From contig NZ_CP063164.1 of the NCBI RefSeq assembly GCF_014931715.1, positions 1,922,001 to 1,986,000 of the forward strand: 64,000 bases of DNA, in the 5' to 3' direction. This document shows positions 45,234-53,771 of this stretch, one piece after another; position 1 is the first letter of the stretch; the number at the start of each line of letters is the position of its first letter. Origin of the DNA: Sulfurovum indicum (lineage in GTDB: Bacteria; Campylobacterota; Campylobacteria; Campylobacterales; Sulfurovaceae). The translations under genes and the position numbers were made by a program. Under the pieces are notes generated by a model. It did not search any database. It was given only the letters and a program-made list of their open reading frames with translations, and had not been told where the DNA came from.

Positions 45234-45963
45234 TTTTGCTTCTCCATGGTTTTGGTGCTTCTATTTTACCCAAAGAGTCTATCCACTCTTTTAAAATGAT
45301 CAACTCTTCTTTTGAAAACTTGTCTTTGAATGCAGGCATCATCATATTGTTAAACTGCTTCCATTTTCCCTGACTTCCGTTTTGGATCACATCCATAATC
45401 TTTTCCGTGCTATTTTTTGCTATATTCCTGAAAGACGGACCTACCTTGTCTTTTTCTATAGCATGACAATTGAGACAACCATTGCTGCGTACCAGCTGCT
45501 CGCCTTTTGATAAAGCATCAAAAGCCGCTTTTGCCTGCATCTCTTTAAGGTACACCTGCTGATCGTAAAAAGTATACATATACTCAGCTATAACCTTAAG
45601 TTCCTCACTGCTTACATTTCCTTTTTGCGAAGGCATCACACCATAGGATTTGAGACTCTCTTCGTCACAATAGGATTTTTCCTTACTTGGATAGAGCACA
45701 TAATCTTGAATAAAAGGAATGAATTTATCCTCTTTATCCTTTAGATCTTTTATCTTCATAAACTCTTTTAAATGAAAGACTACTGCCATCATGGGAGGTG
45801 CACTCTCTTTCTCATATGTCTCAGGAGGCATATCTAGGTTATGGCAGAAAGCACATTTTTGTTCAAGTAACACAGCACCTGTCTCTAAAGTATGATTACC
45901 CTGAGAAGAGCAGCCTGTCAAGAAGATCAGTATCAGCCATATATACGTTTTTCTTGGACTCAT
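45223..45963 (-). CDS. Diheme c-type cytochrome lipoprotein
   Basis: The 246-residue product has a lipoprotein signal (LIFLTGCSS, lipid site Cys18), a first haem site CAFCH at 37-41 and a second CLNCH at 163-167 in a typical C-terminal cytochrome c domain with methionine in MMMPAFKD. It is probably anchored on the periplasmic side of a membrane. Its neighbours, an NFU protein and a flavin reductase-like protein, are also redox proteins. Confidence 0.85.
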   Translation of the reverse strand: MSPRKTYIWLILIFLTGCSSQGNHTLETGAVLLEQKCAFCHNLDMPPETYEKESAPPMMAVVFHLKEFMKIKDLKDKEDKFIPFIQDYVLYPSKEKSYCDEESLKSYGVMPSQKGNVSSEELKVIAEYMYTFYDQQVYLKEMQAKAAFDALSKGEQLVRSNGCLNCHAIEKDKVGPSFRNIAKNSTEKIMDVIQNGSQGKWKQFNNMMMPAFKDKFSKEELIILKEWIDSLGKIEAPKPWRSKNVI

Positions 45964-46314
45964 TTACCTGCCCTGAAAAAAAGACTTTATTTTCTCCAGA
46001 ACTCCTTCCTTCTCTTCTTCAGAAGCAAGCTCTTCTTTATAGAGATCCTCAGGTGGTATATTCTCTGGTGTTCCATCAACATTAACGACAATTAATTCAG
46101 GATGTATCAATTCTCTGAGTTTTTTCTGTACGACCATTTTTGTTGTCATAAGACTCATCGAACAGCCATGGCAGGCTCCGGTAAGTGCTATATAAACTCT
46201 TCCGTCTTTTACTCCTAAGAGTCTGATGGCACCCCCGTGGGACTGTACATATTCATTCACTGCCGGCAAATGATACTTTACTGCCTCATAGATATCTTTG
46301 TCTGAAAACTGCAT
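45964..46314 (-). CDS. NFU-domain iron-sulfur carrier protein
   Basis: The 116-residue protein is an NFU (NifU C-terminal) domain: HGGAIRLLGVKDGRVYIALTGACHGCSMS with the CxxC pair Cys48 and Cys51, which would hold a 4Fe-4S cluster between two chains for delivery to target enzymes. The last 30 residues are acidic and lysine-rich. It is the first gene of the group with the diheme cytochrome. Confidence 0.87.
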   Translation of the reverse strand: MQFSDKDIYEAVKYHLPAVNEYVQSHGGAIRLLGVKDGRVYIALTGACHGCSMSLMTTKMVVQKKLRELIHPELIVVNVDGTPENIPPEDLYKEELASEEEKEGVLEKIKSFFQGR

Positions 46315-46478
46315 GATTTTACCCTTTTTACTATCTTATCTTTTTTACTCTTCACTACTTTAATACAAACTACTTTTAAACATTCCCGTTAAAATAAAAC
46401 CCTAGGTAATTACCGGATATAATCCATCTATGCTTTAGCGAATGTCTTTTTCATCTTCATCATTTCAAAACAGGTATC

Positions 46479-46985
46479 TCAATCCTGAACAAATCGGTTA
46501 TCAGATCTTTTCTTTTTGATCTCTTCTGCACTTGAATGCATCCATCCGGAGCATACTTCCCCTTCCACTTTGTCAAAATGCTCAATATAGGGTTTAATAT
46601 CCAGTAGTGGAGTACCATCCAATATATCTATCCCTTTTACAGTAACAATATTCTTTTCTACCTTTATCAACTCCACTACTGAAAGACCTATGCTATTGGG
46701 GTGCATAGGTGTTCGGGTAGAGAATACCCCTCGTGGTGTATTTGTTTTATCATTAAAAGGAATCACACTCAACTGCGGCTTTTTAACCTTATGAAAATAG
46801 TAGATCAGATAAACATGACTAAAACCATCAAGGTCCCTGAGCCCCTCTTCATACTTATCATCAAACTCTATCGTAGCGTAAACATCACTGCCCCCTTTTG
46901 GCTGGACCGGCATATCAACCAAGTCACAAAACGGTGAATTGATAGTTGCGATCTGCTTCAGGGTAAACTGTATATCAGTGTCCAT
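46479..46985 (-). CDS. trmO: TrmO/TsaA (YaeB) family tRNA methyltransferase
   Basis: TrmO proteins methylate N6 of t6A37 in some tRNAs. The product (168 residues from this start) has the family pattern INSPF, SHVYLIYYFH, GVFSTRTPMHPNSIGLSVVEL and LLDIKPYI. An earlier ATG at 47015 has a possible AGGTG site but would add ten residues read from inside the NifX-like gene; the family alignment favours 46985. The gene is coupled to the NifX-like gene and probably under the same operator. Confidence 0.83.
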   Translation of the reverse strand: MDTDIQFTLKQIATINSPFCDLVDMPVQPKGGSDVYATIEFDDKYEEGLRDLDGFSHVYLIYYFHKVKKPQLSVIPFNDKTNTPRGVFSTRTPMHPNSIGLSVVELIKVEKNIVTVKGIDILDGTPLLDIKPYIEHFDKVEGEVCSGWMHSSAEEIKKKRSDNRFVQD

Positions 46986-47364
46986 CTGTATGACCATGTG
47001 AATGTTTTGTTTCATGGCGTGCGATCACCTCAGCCATATTGGTATCATTAATCATCTGCAGGGAATTTTGTTGAAACTTTTCAAGAACATCAGCAAGAAG
47101 AATTCTTTCATATCCTGCGTGAAACAGTGCCATATCTCCTGTATCTTTTATCTTTTCATACGGACTGAGACCCATTTCCTGAAAAATAACAATATTCACA
47201 CCTTCTTTTACCAACCATTCAACCACTGCTTTTCCTCCATGAGCAGGATTGGCTGTAATTTCTATCTGATTGTTTCTGATAAAGGCAAACCATTTTGCTT
47301 TACCGAATAGTGGTGCCAAAGGCGGGTTTTCTTTATTCATTTTTACAGGTATTGCTATTTTCAC
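46975..47364 (-). CDS. NifX/NafY-like (dinitrogenase iron-molybdenum cofactor family) protein
   Basis: The 129-residue product has the NifX-type fold pattern: AIPVKMN, PLAPLFGKAKWFAF, and VKEGVNIVIFQEMGLSPYEKIKD. It ends in a histidine-rich tail HSHGHTDGH that could bind metal. No nitrogenase genes are present, so it is one of the many family members with other metal-related roles. It is preceded by an operator-promoter nearly identical to that of the cytochrome bd operon. Confidence 0.8.
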   Translation of the reverse strand: MKIAIPVKMNKENPPLAPLFGKAKWFAFIRNNQIEITANPAHGGKAVVEWLVKEGVNIVIFQEMGLSPYEKIKDTGDMALFHAGYERILLADVLEKFQQNSLQMINDTNMAEVIARHETKHSHGHTDGH

Positions 47365-47387
47365 TTTTAAACCCTTTATACTTTATT

Positions 47388-47433
47388 TTGAACATATGAC
47401 TGAAATATAGCACTATTTCAAACATATGTCAAT
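47388..47433 (-). promoter_or_regulatory. Promoter-operator A of the NifX-like/trmO operon
   Basis: On the minus strand TTGACA (47427-47432), 17 bases and TATATT (47404-47409) make a good sigma-70 promoter. Two near-palindromic words, TTCAAACATATGTCAA over the -35 box and TTGAACATATGACTGAA (47388-47404) over and after the -10 box, look like repressor sites. The whole block is nearly identical to promoter-operator B at 48711. Confidence 0.75.
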
Positions 47434-47499
47434 ATAATCTTACATTTTTATATTCATAATAAGTAGTTATTTTATTATGAATATACACTGAAACAAATC

Positions 47500-48074
47500 T
47501 TGAATACAGTATTTGTGGTTTTACTTTTAAATATTGGTCACAAGCTTATGATACTTGAGTTTGTAGCTGTAGGAGCATACAGCAGCCTCTTTGTCGATGA
47601 AAATAAAGTCAAATTTCTCTTTGTACTCATGCCTTTTTACAGTGCATGCATGATGATATTTGGCAAAAAGAGACTGCGGACACACAGAAAAGAAAAAATG
47701 ATAGTGTACTTTATAGGCTAAGTGGTCAGTCACATCGCTGGTTTACTTGGAGCAGGAGAAAAAAATATTCTCATCCCTCTTCTTGTACTCTTAGGGTTTG
47801 TACCTAAAAAAGTTGCTGTCACTGTCAGTTTTGTCGTCCCCTTCTCCACCTTGGGGGTTTTTTTACCTATGCTACTTATGTTTCAATGGATTGGATACTG
47901 CTTTTAGTTATTGCACTTTGTAGCATTCCGGGAGGATACACTGGAAACTATCTTATACATTTTAAATTGGATCAAAAACAGATTAAAAAACTTATGTCAG
48001 TGATACTCTATCTGCTTGTACTGAAACTTCTATACCATTTTACAGCTTCTAGTATGATGTACAGAGTATCATAG
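47500..48074 (+). pseudogene. Degenerate TauE/SafE-family membrane transporter
   Basis: Three reading-frame pieces together match the C-terminal two thirds of a TauE/SafE anion exporter. The first (from TTG 47500) ends at an in-frame TAA (47719-47721). The second continues in the same frame with SHIAGLLGAGEKNILIPLLVLLGF, ending at 47907. The third, in another frame from about 47886, reads MDWILLLVIALCSIPGGYTGN. The N-terminal half seems missing. At least one stop and one frameshift make it a likely pseudogene, unless sequencing errors are involved. Confidence 0.75.
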
Positions 48075-48084
48075 CCCATTATAC

Positions 48085-48678
48085 TCAGGTTAATACATCT
48101 ATATGAACGAGATCATCCTTGGTTAACTTCTTTTTGATGATCGTATAGATACCTTTCGAGAGCAAAGCACTCTTTAAACCTGCACCAATCGCAGTAGCTG
48201 CAAAAAAATTCACCTTTTTACGGTTACACAGCTCTGGTAACGCCTGTCCTGGTCGCCTGCCTTCTACAAAAACAGGATTCTCCAAAGTTTCTATTTCAAC
48301 AATCTTATGTTGTTTGACATGACAGAGCATCAAAAAAGGTGCATCCGGCTTGCCCAGTACCAGTGCATTCCTTTTCATACTTGCCACCAATACTATATAA
48401 TCCTCTTTTTCATCTTCGATCACAAGATTGGCTCCGGTAATAAGCATCATACTTACCTTCTCTCTGGCATTTTTAATAATACGTGCGAAGGTTGAACGGG
48501 AGACTCCCATTTGCACTGCAGCATCTGCCTGATAAAGTCCCTGGTTGTCCATCAGGTAGAGTGCCTCGATCTCTTCATGAAGCAGATGGAGTGTATCTTT
48601 ACTTTTACACTCTATTGAGCCGAACTCTCTGCATACGGGTTTAAACTGTAAATTTCTTTTTAATTTGTCACGTCCCAT
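48085..48678 (-). CDS. DUF134 family DNA-binding regulator with NifX-like C-terminal domain
   Basis: The 197-residue product (ATG 48678, MGRDKLKRNLQFKPVCREF) has the DUF134 helix-turn-helix (LYQADAAVQMGVSRSTFARIIKNAR, about 60-90, quoted in part) and a C-terminal NifX-like domain (about 100-185). The family is annotated as predicted DNA-binding. It is divergent from the cytochrome bd operon, beside operator B, and the NifX-like gene stands behind operator A. It is therefore the best candidate for the repressor of both, which is inference. Confidence 0.8.
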   Translation of the reverse strand: MGRDKLKRNLQFKPVCREFGSIECKSKDTLHLLHEEIEALYLMDNQGLYQADAAVQMGVSRSTFARIIKNAREKVSMMLITGANLVIEDEKEDYIVLVASMKRNALVLGKPDAPFLMLCHVKQHKIVEIETLENPVFVEGRRPGQALPELCNRKKVNFFAATAIGAGLKSALLSKGIYTIIKKKLTKDDLVHIDVLT

Positions 48679-48710
48679 AGAAGAAGTATAGCATACTGGA
48701 ACTAAAATAC

Positions 48711-48757
48711 TTGACATATGTTCAAAATAGTGCTATATTTCCGCCAAATGTCCAAAA
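48711..48757 (+). promoter_or_regulatory. Promoter-operator B of the cytochrome bd operon
   Basis: TTGACA (48711-48716), 17 bases and TATATT (48734-48739) precede the operon by about 55 bases. The -35 region overlaps the near-palindrome TTGACATATGTTCAA (48711-48725), and a weaker related word (CCAAATGTCCAAA) follows the -10 box. About 45 of 55 positions match the inverted copy A at 47388-47433 and its flanks. Confidence 0.75.
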
Positions 48758-48795
48758 TAATATCAAAACTTGACTGATGCAAGGATAGTATAACG

Positions 48796-49014
48796 GTGAA
48801 TTTACTAAAAACAATCTATCTTTTCTACTACGAAGGGTTTAAAAGTATGAAGGTCGGCAAAAAACTCTGGCTTCTGATCGGTATCAAACTTTTCATACTC
48901 TTTGCTGTGCTCAAGTGGTTCTTCTTTCCCAATGTTTTAAAAACAGAGTTTGAAACAGACACCCAGCGTAGCGAGTACATTTTGGAACATCTTACACAAG
49001 ACAAGGAGAAATAA
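48796..49014 (+). CDS. DUF4492 membrane protein upstream of cydA
   Basis: The 72-residue product has a single membrane helix (about 25-45) after a short aromatic, basic N-terminus, and an acidic tail. It fits DUF4492, a family found before cydA in Campylobacterota and Bacteroidota. The start is GTG with AAGGA upstream. It ends directly before the cydA ATG, so it is probably an accessory or assembly subunit of the oxidase. Confidence 0.82.
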   Translation: MNLLKTIYLFYYEGFKSMKVGKKLWLLIGIKLFILFAVLKWFFFPNVLKTEFETDTQRSEYILEHLTQDKEK

Positions 49015-50544
49015 ATGGAACATACAGACCTGCTCGTAGACTGGTCACGGGCTCAATTTGCACTGACTGCTCTGTATCACTGGCTTTTCGTACCGTTGAC
49101 ACTGGGCTTGACCTTCATTGTAGCTATAATGGAAACTATTTATGTCAAGACCGGTGATATATGGTGGAAAAAAACAACAAAATTCTGGATGACCCTGCTG
49201 GCGATCAACTTTGCCATCGGTCTTGCTACAGGGATCATTATGGAGTTTGAGTTTGGTACTAACTGGTCAAATTACTCATGGATCGTAGGAGACATCTTCG
49301 GAGCACCACTTGCCATAGAAGGACTAATGGCATTTTTTATGGAGTCAACCTTCTTTGCAGTGATGTTCTTCGGATGGGACAAGGTCAGTAAAAAGATGCA
49401 CCTGCTCTCTACCTGGCTTGTTGCCATCGGTTCTAATCTCTCAGCACTCTGGATACTTGTTGCAAACGGATGGATGCAGCATCCAGTAGGTATGAGGTTC
49501 AATCCCGATACTGCCCGTAACGAGATGGAGAACTTCTGGGAACTCTTCTTTAACCCAAATGCCGTAAGCAAATTCCTCCACACCATCAGCAGTGGCTATG
49601 TTCTTGCCTCCCTGTTTGTAATCGGTATCAGTGCATGGTATCTCCTCAAAAAACGTGAAGTTCTGTTTGCCAAACGCAGCATGATCGTTGCTGCATCATT
49701 TGGACTGATCACATCACTTTTTCTTCTTACTACCGGAGATGAGTCCGCATTTGAGGTGGCACAGAACCAACCCATGAAACTCGCAGCCATGGAAGGACTC
49801 TACAAAGGTGAAGAGCGTGCAGGGATCGTAGCTATCGGGCTGCTTAATCATGAGAAATCTATAGGTGACGAGCAGGAAGCATTCAAATTTAAACTAGAGA
49901 TACCCAATGCACTTTCATTTCTCGGCTACCATTCACTCAATGCCTATGTACCAGGTATTGAGGATCTTGTTCTTGGAAACGAAGAACACAAGATCATGAG
50001 CGTCAAAGAGAAAATGCAAAAAGGAAAGATCGCTGTTGAAGCACTTAAGAACTATAAAACCTACAAAAAAGAGAATGATACTGCTAAAGCCCAGGAAGTA
50101 CTTGAAATCTTCAGGGCACATGAAAAATACCTGGGGTATGGATATCTTAAAGATCCATTAGATGCCGTACCGAATGTGGCATTGACATTTTACAGTTTTC
50201 ATACGATGGTAGGATTGGGAACATGGTTCCTCATACTCTTTGTTCTTATACTCTATTTTACAATGATCAATGAGATAGAGAAGAGACGTTGGGTACTCTA
50301 TGCAGCACTTTGGACGATTCCTCTTGCATATGTTGCACAGGAAGCGGGGTGGATCGTTGCCGAAGCAGGCAGACAGCCGTGGGCAATCCAGGATCTGCTT
50401 CCGGTAGGTATGGCCGCATCCAATATTGCTTCTAGTTCCGTACAGATAACTTTCTGGCTCTTTGCCGTACTCTTTACCGGATTACTCATTGCCGAAGTGA
50501 AGATCATGCTCACACAAATAAAAAACGGACCGGAGGAACACTAA
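49015..50544 (+). CDS. cydA: Cytochrome bd quinol oxidase subunit I
   Basis: CydA carries the three haems and the quinol site of the high-affinity bd oxidase. In the 509-residue protein the haem-ligand His lies in LYHWLFVPL (about residue 21), GWMQHPVG, QPMKLAAMEGLYKG marks the Q-loop side and GRQPW the conserved C-terminal loop. The Q-loop is intermediate in length. It consumes low oxygen without pumping protons, complementing the bc1 branch and denitrification enzymes here. Confidence 0.95.
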   Translation: MEHTDLLVDWSRAQFALTALYHWLFVPLTLGLTFIVAIMETIYVKTGDIWWKKTTKFWMTLLAINFAIGLATGIIMEFEFGTNWSNYSWIVGDIFGAPLAIEGLMAFFMESTFFAVMFFGWDKVSKKMHLLSTWLVAIGSNLSALWILVANGWMQHPVGMRFNPDTARNEMENFWELFFNPNAVSKFLHTISSGYVLASLFVIGISAWYLLKKREVLFAKRSMIVAASFGLITSLFLLTTGDESAFEVAQNQPMKLAAMEGLYKGEERAGIVAIGLLNHEKSIGDEQEAFKFKLEIPNALSFLGYHSLNAYVPGIEDLVLGNEEHKIMSVKEKMQKGKIAVEALKNYKTYKKENDTAKAQEVLEIFRAHEKYLGYGYLKDPLDAVPNVALTFYSFHTMVGLGTWFLILFVLILYFTMINEIEKRRWVLYAALWTIPLAYVAQEAGWIVAEAGRQPWAIQDLLPVGMAASNIASSSVQITFWLFAVLFTGLLIAEVKIMLTQIKNGPEEH

Positions 50545-50545
50545 A

Positions 50546-51673
50546 ATGGATACATTTTCACTCTATACCCTACAGACATACTGGTGGTTGCTGGTAAGTA
50601 TTATCGGTGCACTCTTTGTCTTTATGACATTCGTGCAAGGCGGACAGACACTACTCTATACTCTGGGGAAAACAGAAGATGAACGCGACCTCGTCATCAA
50701 TTCCCTCGGACGTAAATGGGAACTTACATTCACCTCTTTAGTTATGTTCGGAGGTGCACTCTTTGCCGCATTCCCGCTCTTTTATGCAGTCAGTTTCGGT
50801 GGTGCCTACTATGTCTGGATGGCGATCCTGTTCTGTTTTATCATTCAGGCTGTCTCCTATGAGTACCGTAAAAAACCTGACAACTTTTTCGGAAATCGTT
50901 TTTATGAGATCATGCTTTTTATCAATGGATCACTTGGTATCTTTCTCATCGGTGTTGCTCTGGGGACTCTCTATACCGGAGGTCATTTCATTGTCAATGA
51001 GATGCATCTGTCACACTGGACAAAAGCAACCTATGGTCTTGAAGCACTGCTTGATCCTTTCAACGTGGCATTTGGGCTCATGCTGTTTTTCCTCTCTCGT
51101 ATTTTAGGAGCGCTCTATCTCTACAACAATATTGTACATAAAGAAATAGCACAAAGAATACTCAAAGCCCTAAAAAGAAATACTCTGCTCTTTCTGCCGA
51201 TCTTTCTTTATGTAACAGGCAGTATGCTTCTGCAGACAGGATATAGCTATGATCCAAACACCAAGGTCGTATCGACAGAGAGTATGAAACTTCTTCACAA
51301 TATCCTTGCCTATCCGATATTGGGTATTGTCTTTGCAGCAGGTGTGGTATCTCTGCTTTATGGTATATATACTGCACTGTTCACCTCCAACAGAAAAGCG
51401 ATCTGGTTTGTCGGCACAGGTACAGTCTTGACAGTCACAACACTACTTTTTGTTTTAGGAATCAACCATACCGTCTATTATCCTTCTCTGGCAGACCTGC
51501 AAAGTTCACTGACCATTGAGAACAGTTCAGGAAGTCACTATACACTCTTTGTAATGAGTATTGTTTCACTTTTGGTGCCATTGGTCCTTGGATATATCTT
51601 TGCTGTATGGCGATCTATGGACAGAACAAAACTCACGATCGAAGAAGTCAAATCAGACTCACATCACTACTAA
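50546..51673 (+). CDS. cydB: Cytochrome bd quinol oxidase subunit II
   Basis: The 375-residue, eight-to-nine-helix protein matches CydB: TYWWLLVSIIGALFVFMTFVQGGQTL at the start (in part), the KWELTFTSLVMFGGALFAAFPLFY region and late helices. GAGGAAC precedes its ATG, one base after the cydA stop. Confidence 0.93.
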   Translation: MDTFSLYTLQTYWWLLVSIIGALFVFMTFVQGGQTLLYTLGKTEDERDLVINSLGRKWELTFTSLVMFGGALFAAFPLFYAVSFGGAYYVWMAILFCFIIQAVSYEYRKKPDNFFGNRFYEIMLFINGSLGIFLIGVALGTLYTGGHFIVNEMHLSHWTKATYGLEALLDPFNVAFGLMLFFLSRILGALYLYNNIVHKEIAQRILKALKRNTLLFLPIFLYVTGSMLLQTGYSYDPNTKVVSTESMKLLHNILAYPILGIVFAAGVVSLLYGIYTALFTSNRKAIWFVGTGTVLTVTTLLFVLGINHTVYYPSLADLQSSLTIENSSGSHYTLFVMSIVSLLVPLVLGYIFAVWRSMDRTKLTIEEVKSDSHHY

Positions 51674-51682
51674 GGAGAGAAG

Positions 51683-51835
51683 ATGGAATATTTAGAAGGA
51701 ATGATCTGGTATGGTATGTGGCCGATGGTGATACACCTTTCAGTCAAATTCATACAACACAATCTGCAGCACTTTAAAAAACTTGAACGCCTTGAAGCAT
51801 ATGAGAAAAAATACGGTAAAGATGCAGAACTTTGA
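51683..51835 (+). CDS. 50-aa small protein after cydB (CydX-like candidate)
   Basis: AAGGAGAGAAG ATG starts a frame reading MEYLEGMIWYGMWPMVIHLS, with a moderately hydrophobic stretch of about 17 residues and a long charged helix (FKKLERLEAYEKKYGKD). It begins ten bases after the cydB stop with an excellent ribosome site. Its place and size recall CydX/CydS subunits of bd oxidases, but it has no CydX signature I can name, and its membrane segment is short. Confidence 0.72.
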   Translation: MEYLEGMIWYGMWPMVIHLSVKFIQHNLQHFKKLERLEAYEKKYGKDAEL

Positions 51836-51837
51836 TA

Positions 51838-52596
51838 CTAGACACCCTGTGTCGTATCAAAGACCCTGATATGCAGCCTGTCACTGTAACGGAAATTGTG
51901 CTTCATACAAAACTCAAATACTGCTTTATCATTACGCCATATGGTATCTCTACTCTCACCCACAGGCATACAGAAAATATCAAGATCAGGCAGAGTTTTA
52001 CATATCTCATTGATCTCGTCTATTGCGGTAGTTTTAACTAATTCAGCATCAATAGTGAACTTCAAAAATGACTCTTTGGTATGGGTCCGGATACTCCTGA
52101 GTGCCTGAGGATTGATTCGTTTTACTTTAGGCTCACCTGAGTTTTCCAACTTCAAGGAGAGGGCAAAAACACAGGACGTATAGGCTGGGTACTTTTCAAA
52201 GTCAATCACAATCGTACCGTTAGTCTCAAATGTGACTTTTATACCTGCATCTACCAACCACTCAATGATCTCATAAAAGACTTTGTCATTATAGTACATC
52301 AGCGGTTCACCACCGGTAATGACAACATGCGGATAATAGCCGATCTTTTTAAATTCATTTTGCAGCTTTTCTATGAGCACTTCACTCTGTTCTACTTTCT
52401 GCCACGATTTTGCGAAACTGCTGTCTACTGCAAAGTAGGTATCACATCCTACACGGATTTCACCATCTACCTCATACTCTGCACCAAAGCCTGGGCATGC
52501 AAGATTGCATCCGCCTGTTCTTAAAAAATAGGAAGGTACTCCAGCATACTTTCCCTCACCCTGGATGGAAAAAAACTGCTCTGTCAGATAGAACAA
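51838..52596 (-). CDS. queE: 7-carboxy-7-deazaguanine synthase
   Basis: QueE is the radical SAM ring-contraction enzyme of queuosine synthesis. The 252-residue protein begins [14 protein letters not shown], the family start, and has Cys30 and Cys34 in GGCNLACPG. The third cluster cysteine, usually two residues later, seems to be Cys51 in GCDT after a 16-residue insertion. SGGEPLMY-like TGGEPLMY follows. It converges on the cydB-end small gene, leaving two bases between the stops. Confidence 0.87.
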   Translation of the reverse strand: MFYLTEQFFSIQGEGKYAGVPSYFLRTGGCNLACPGFGAEYEVDGEIRVGCDTYFAVDSSFAKSWQKVEQSEVLIEKLQNEFKKIGYYPHVVITGGEPLMYYNDKVFYEIIEWLVDAGIKVTFETNGTIVIDFEKYPAYTSCVFALSLKLENSGEPKVKRINPQALRSIRTHTKESFLKFTIDAELVKTTAIDEINEICKTLPDLDIFCMPVGESRDTIWRNDKAVFEFCMKHNFRYSDRLHIRVFDTTQGV

Positions 52597-52613
52597 AAGC
52601 TTCTCTCCTCTTC

Positions 52614-52662
52614 TATAGTGAGTAATGGGTAATGAGTACTGAGCAATGCCTTATTCCTCATT
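52614..52662. repeat. Imperfect GTAATGAG-type repeat
   Basis: GTGAGTAATGGGTAATGAGTACTGAGCAATG and a following ATTCCTCATTCTAATC use the same short words as the other purine-rich intergenic repeats in this window. It fills the gap between moaA and queE. Confidence 0.5.
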
Positions 52663-52666
52663 CTAA

Positions 52667-53644
52667 TCATCCGCCTGTTTCATAAAACGCACGTGAAGAG
52701 ATATCTTCCTCATTGGGGTTCTCTTCACTCCAACGGTTCTCTTTTGGCTTATCTTTCAATACCTGAGCCAGTACATGGGAAGCACTCTCCACATCACCTT
52801 TTTTAATATGCTCCGCAATACTCATTGCTTCATCAAAATAAAGACATGGAATAAGGAAGCCTTCCGCTGTCAATCTGATACGGTTGCAACTTTCACAAAA
52901 ATCATGCTTATGCGGATCGATCAGACCAAACTCATATCCGTTCTCTTCAATGATATAGTTAAAAGAGGGGCTTGCACCTTCTCGTCCCAAGGCTCTGATC
53001 GTATACTTCTCTTTCACTCTAGAAAGGATCTCTTTCCCATGCATACCCCGAAGCTCAATATTGGCATGACGGTTTTCCATATACTCGATGAAACGCACTT
53101 TGATATTACGCTCCATGCAATACTCCATAATATCCAGGATCTCTTCATCATTGATCCCCTTGAGCGGTACCATATTGATCTTGATACCCAGACCTACTTC
53201 AAGTGCCTTGTCTATACCTTTAAGTACCTGTGAGAGTACATCTTTCTGGGCAATCTTGTGTGCTACTTCGGGTTTAAGTGAATCCAGAGAGATATTGAGA
53301 CGTTTAAGCCCTGCGTCTTTGAGTTTCTGAGCAACCTGTGGCAGCAAGTAGCCATTGGTAGTCAAGGCAAGATCGATATCCGGCTTATAGTCATGGATCA
53401 TTTTGACAAAACTATCCAGGTCCTCACGAAGCAAAGGTTCGCCTCCGGTAATACGTATCTTGTCAACTCCCTCATCCATCGCTACTTTTATGAATAGGAA
53501 AAGCTCTTCAAAAGAGAGTAAATTCTCTTTAGGTACCCAGGAAAAAGGCTTTTCTGGCATACAATACTGACATCGAAAGTTACAGCGTTCAGTTACTGAA
53601 ACTCTTAAATAGTTTACGGTTCTACCGTGTCCATCTATTAGCAT
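52667..53644 (-). CDS. moaA: GTP 3',8-cyclase (molybdenum cofactor synthesis)
   Basis: MoaA is a radical SAM enzyme making the first pterin of molybdenum cofactor, needed by the formate dehydrogenase-like enzyme here. The 325-residue protein has CNFRCQYC (Cys21, Cys25, Cys28), [10 protein letters not shown], and the second cluster motif [13 protein letters not shown] with a third cysteine in LIPCLYFDE. Confidence 0.94.
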   Translation of the reverse strand: MLIDGHGRTVNYLRVSVTERCNFRCQYCMPEKPFSWVPKENLLSFEELFLFIKVAMDEGVDKIRITGGEPLLREDLDSFVKMIHDYKPDIDLALTTNGYLLPQVAQKLKDAGLKRLNISLDSLKPEVAHKIAQKDVLSQVLKGIDKALEVGLGIKINMVPLKGINDEEILDIMEYCMERNIKVRFIEYMENRHANIELRGMHGKEILSRVKEKYTIRALGREGASPSFNYIIEENGYEFGLIDPHKHDFCESCNRIRLTAEGFLIPCLYFDEAMSIAEHIKKGDVESASHVLAQVLKDKPKENRWSEENPNEEDISSRAFYETGG

Positions 53645-53719
53645 AATAATCCATATTTTTAGTTTTCATAAGGGTATCAAAATGTAGATAAGAAGAGGAT
53701 GATTTGTATCAATAATGCA

Positions 53720-53741
53720 GGGACAAGGCTATGCCTTGTCC
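53720..53741 (-). terminator. Hairpin after petC (GGACAAGGC repeat)
   Basis: GGACAAGGC/GCCTTGTCC forms a nine-base-pair stem with a three-base loop, 31 bases after the petC stop. With its flank it reads GCAGGGACAAGGC, a dispersed repeat type known from other bacteria. It probably ends the petABC transcript, although the U-run is poor. Confidence 0.55.
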
Positions 53742-53771
53742 AAAAAGGGCCAATCCTTTAGATTAAATTAA

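Noticed and set aside
46975-47364. Nitrogen fixation because of NifX-like and NifU-like genes
   Set aside because: No nifHDK, nifB or nifEN genes are present; NifX-like and NFU domains also occur in general metal and cluster handling.
47365-48780. Reading the paired 50-bp blocks as insertion-sequence ends flanking 47.4-48.7 kb
   Set aside because: They are inverted and similar, but contain well-spaced -35 and -10 boxes facing outward to two operons, and no transposase lies between them; shared regulation explains them better.
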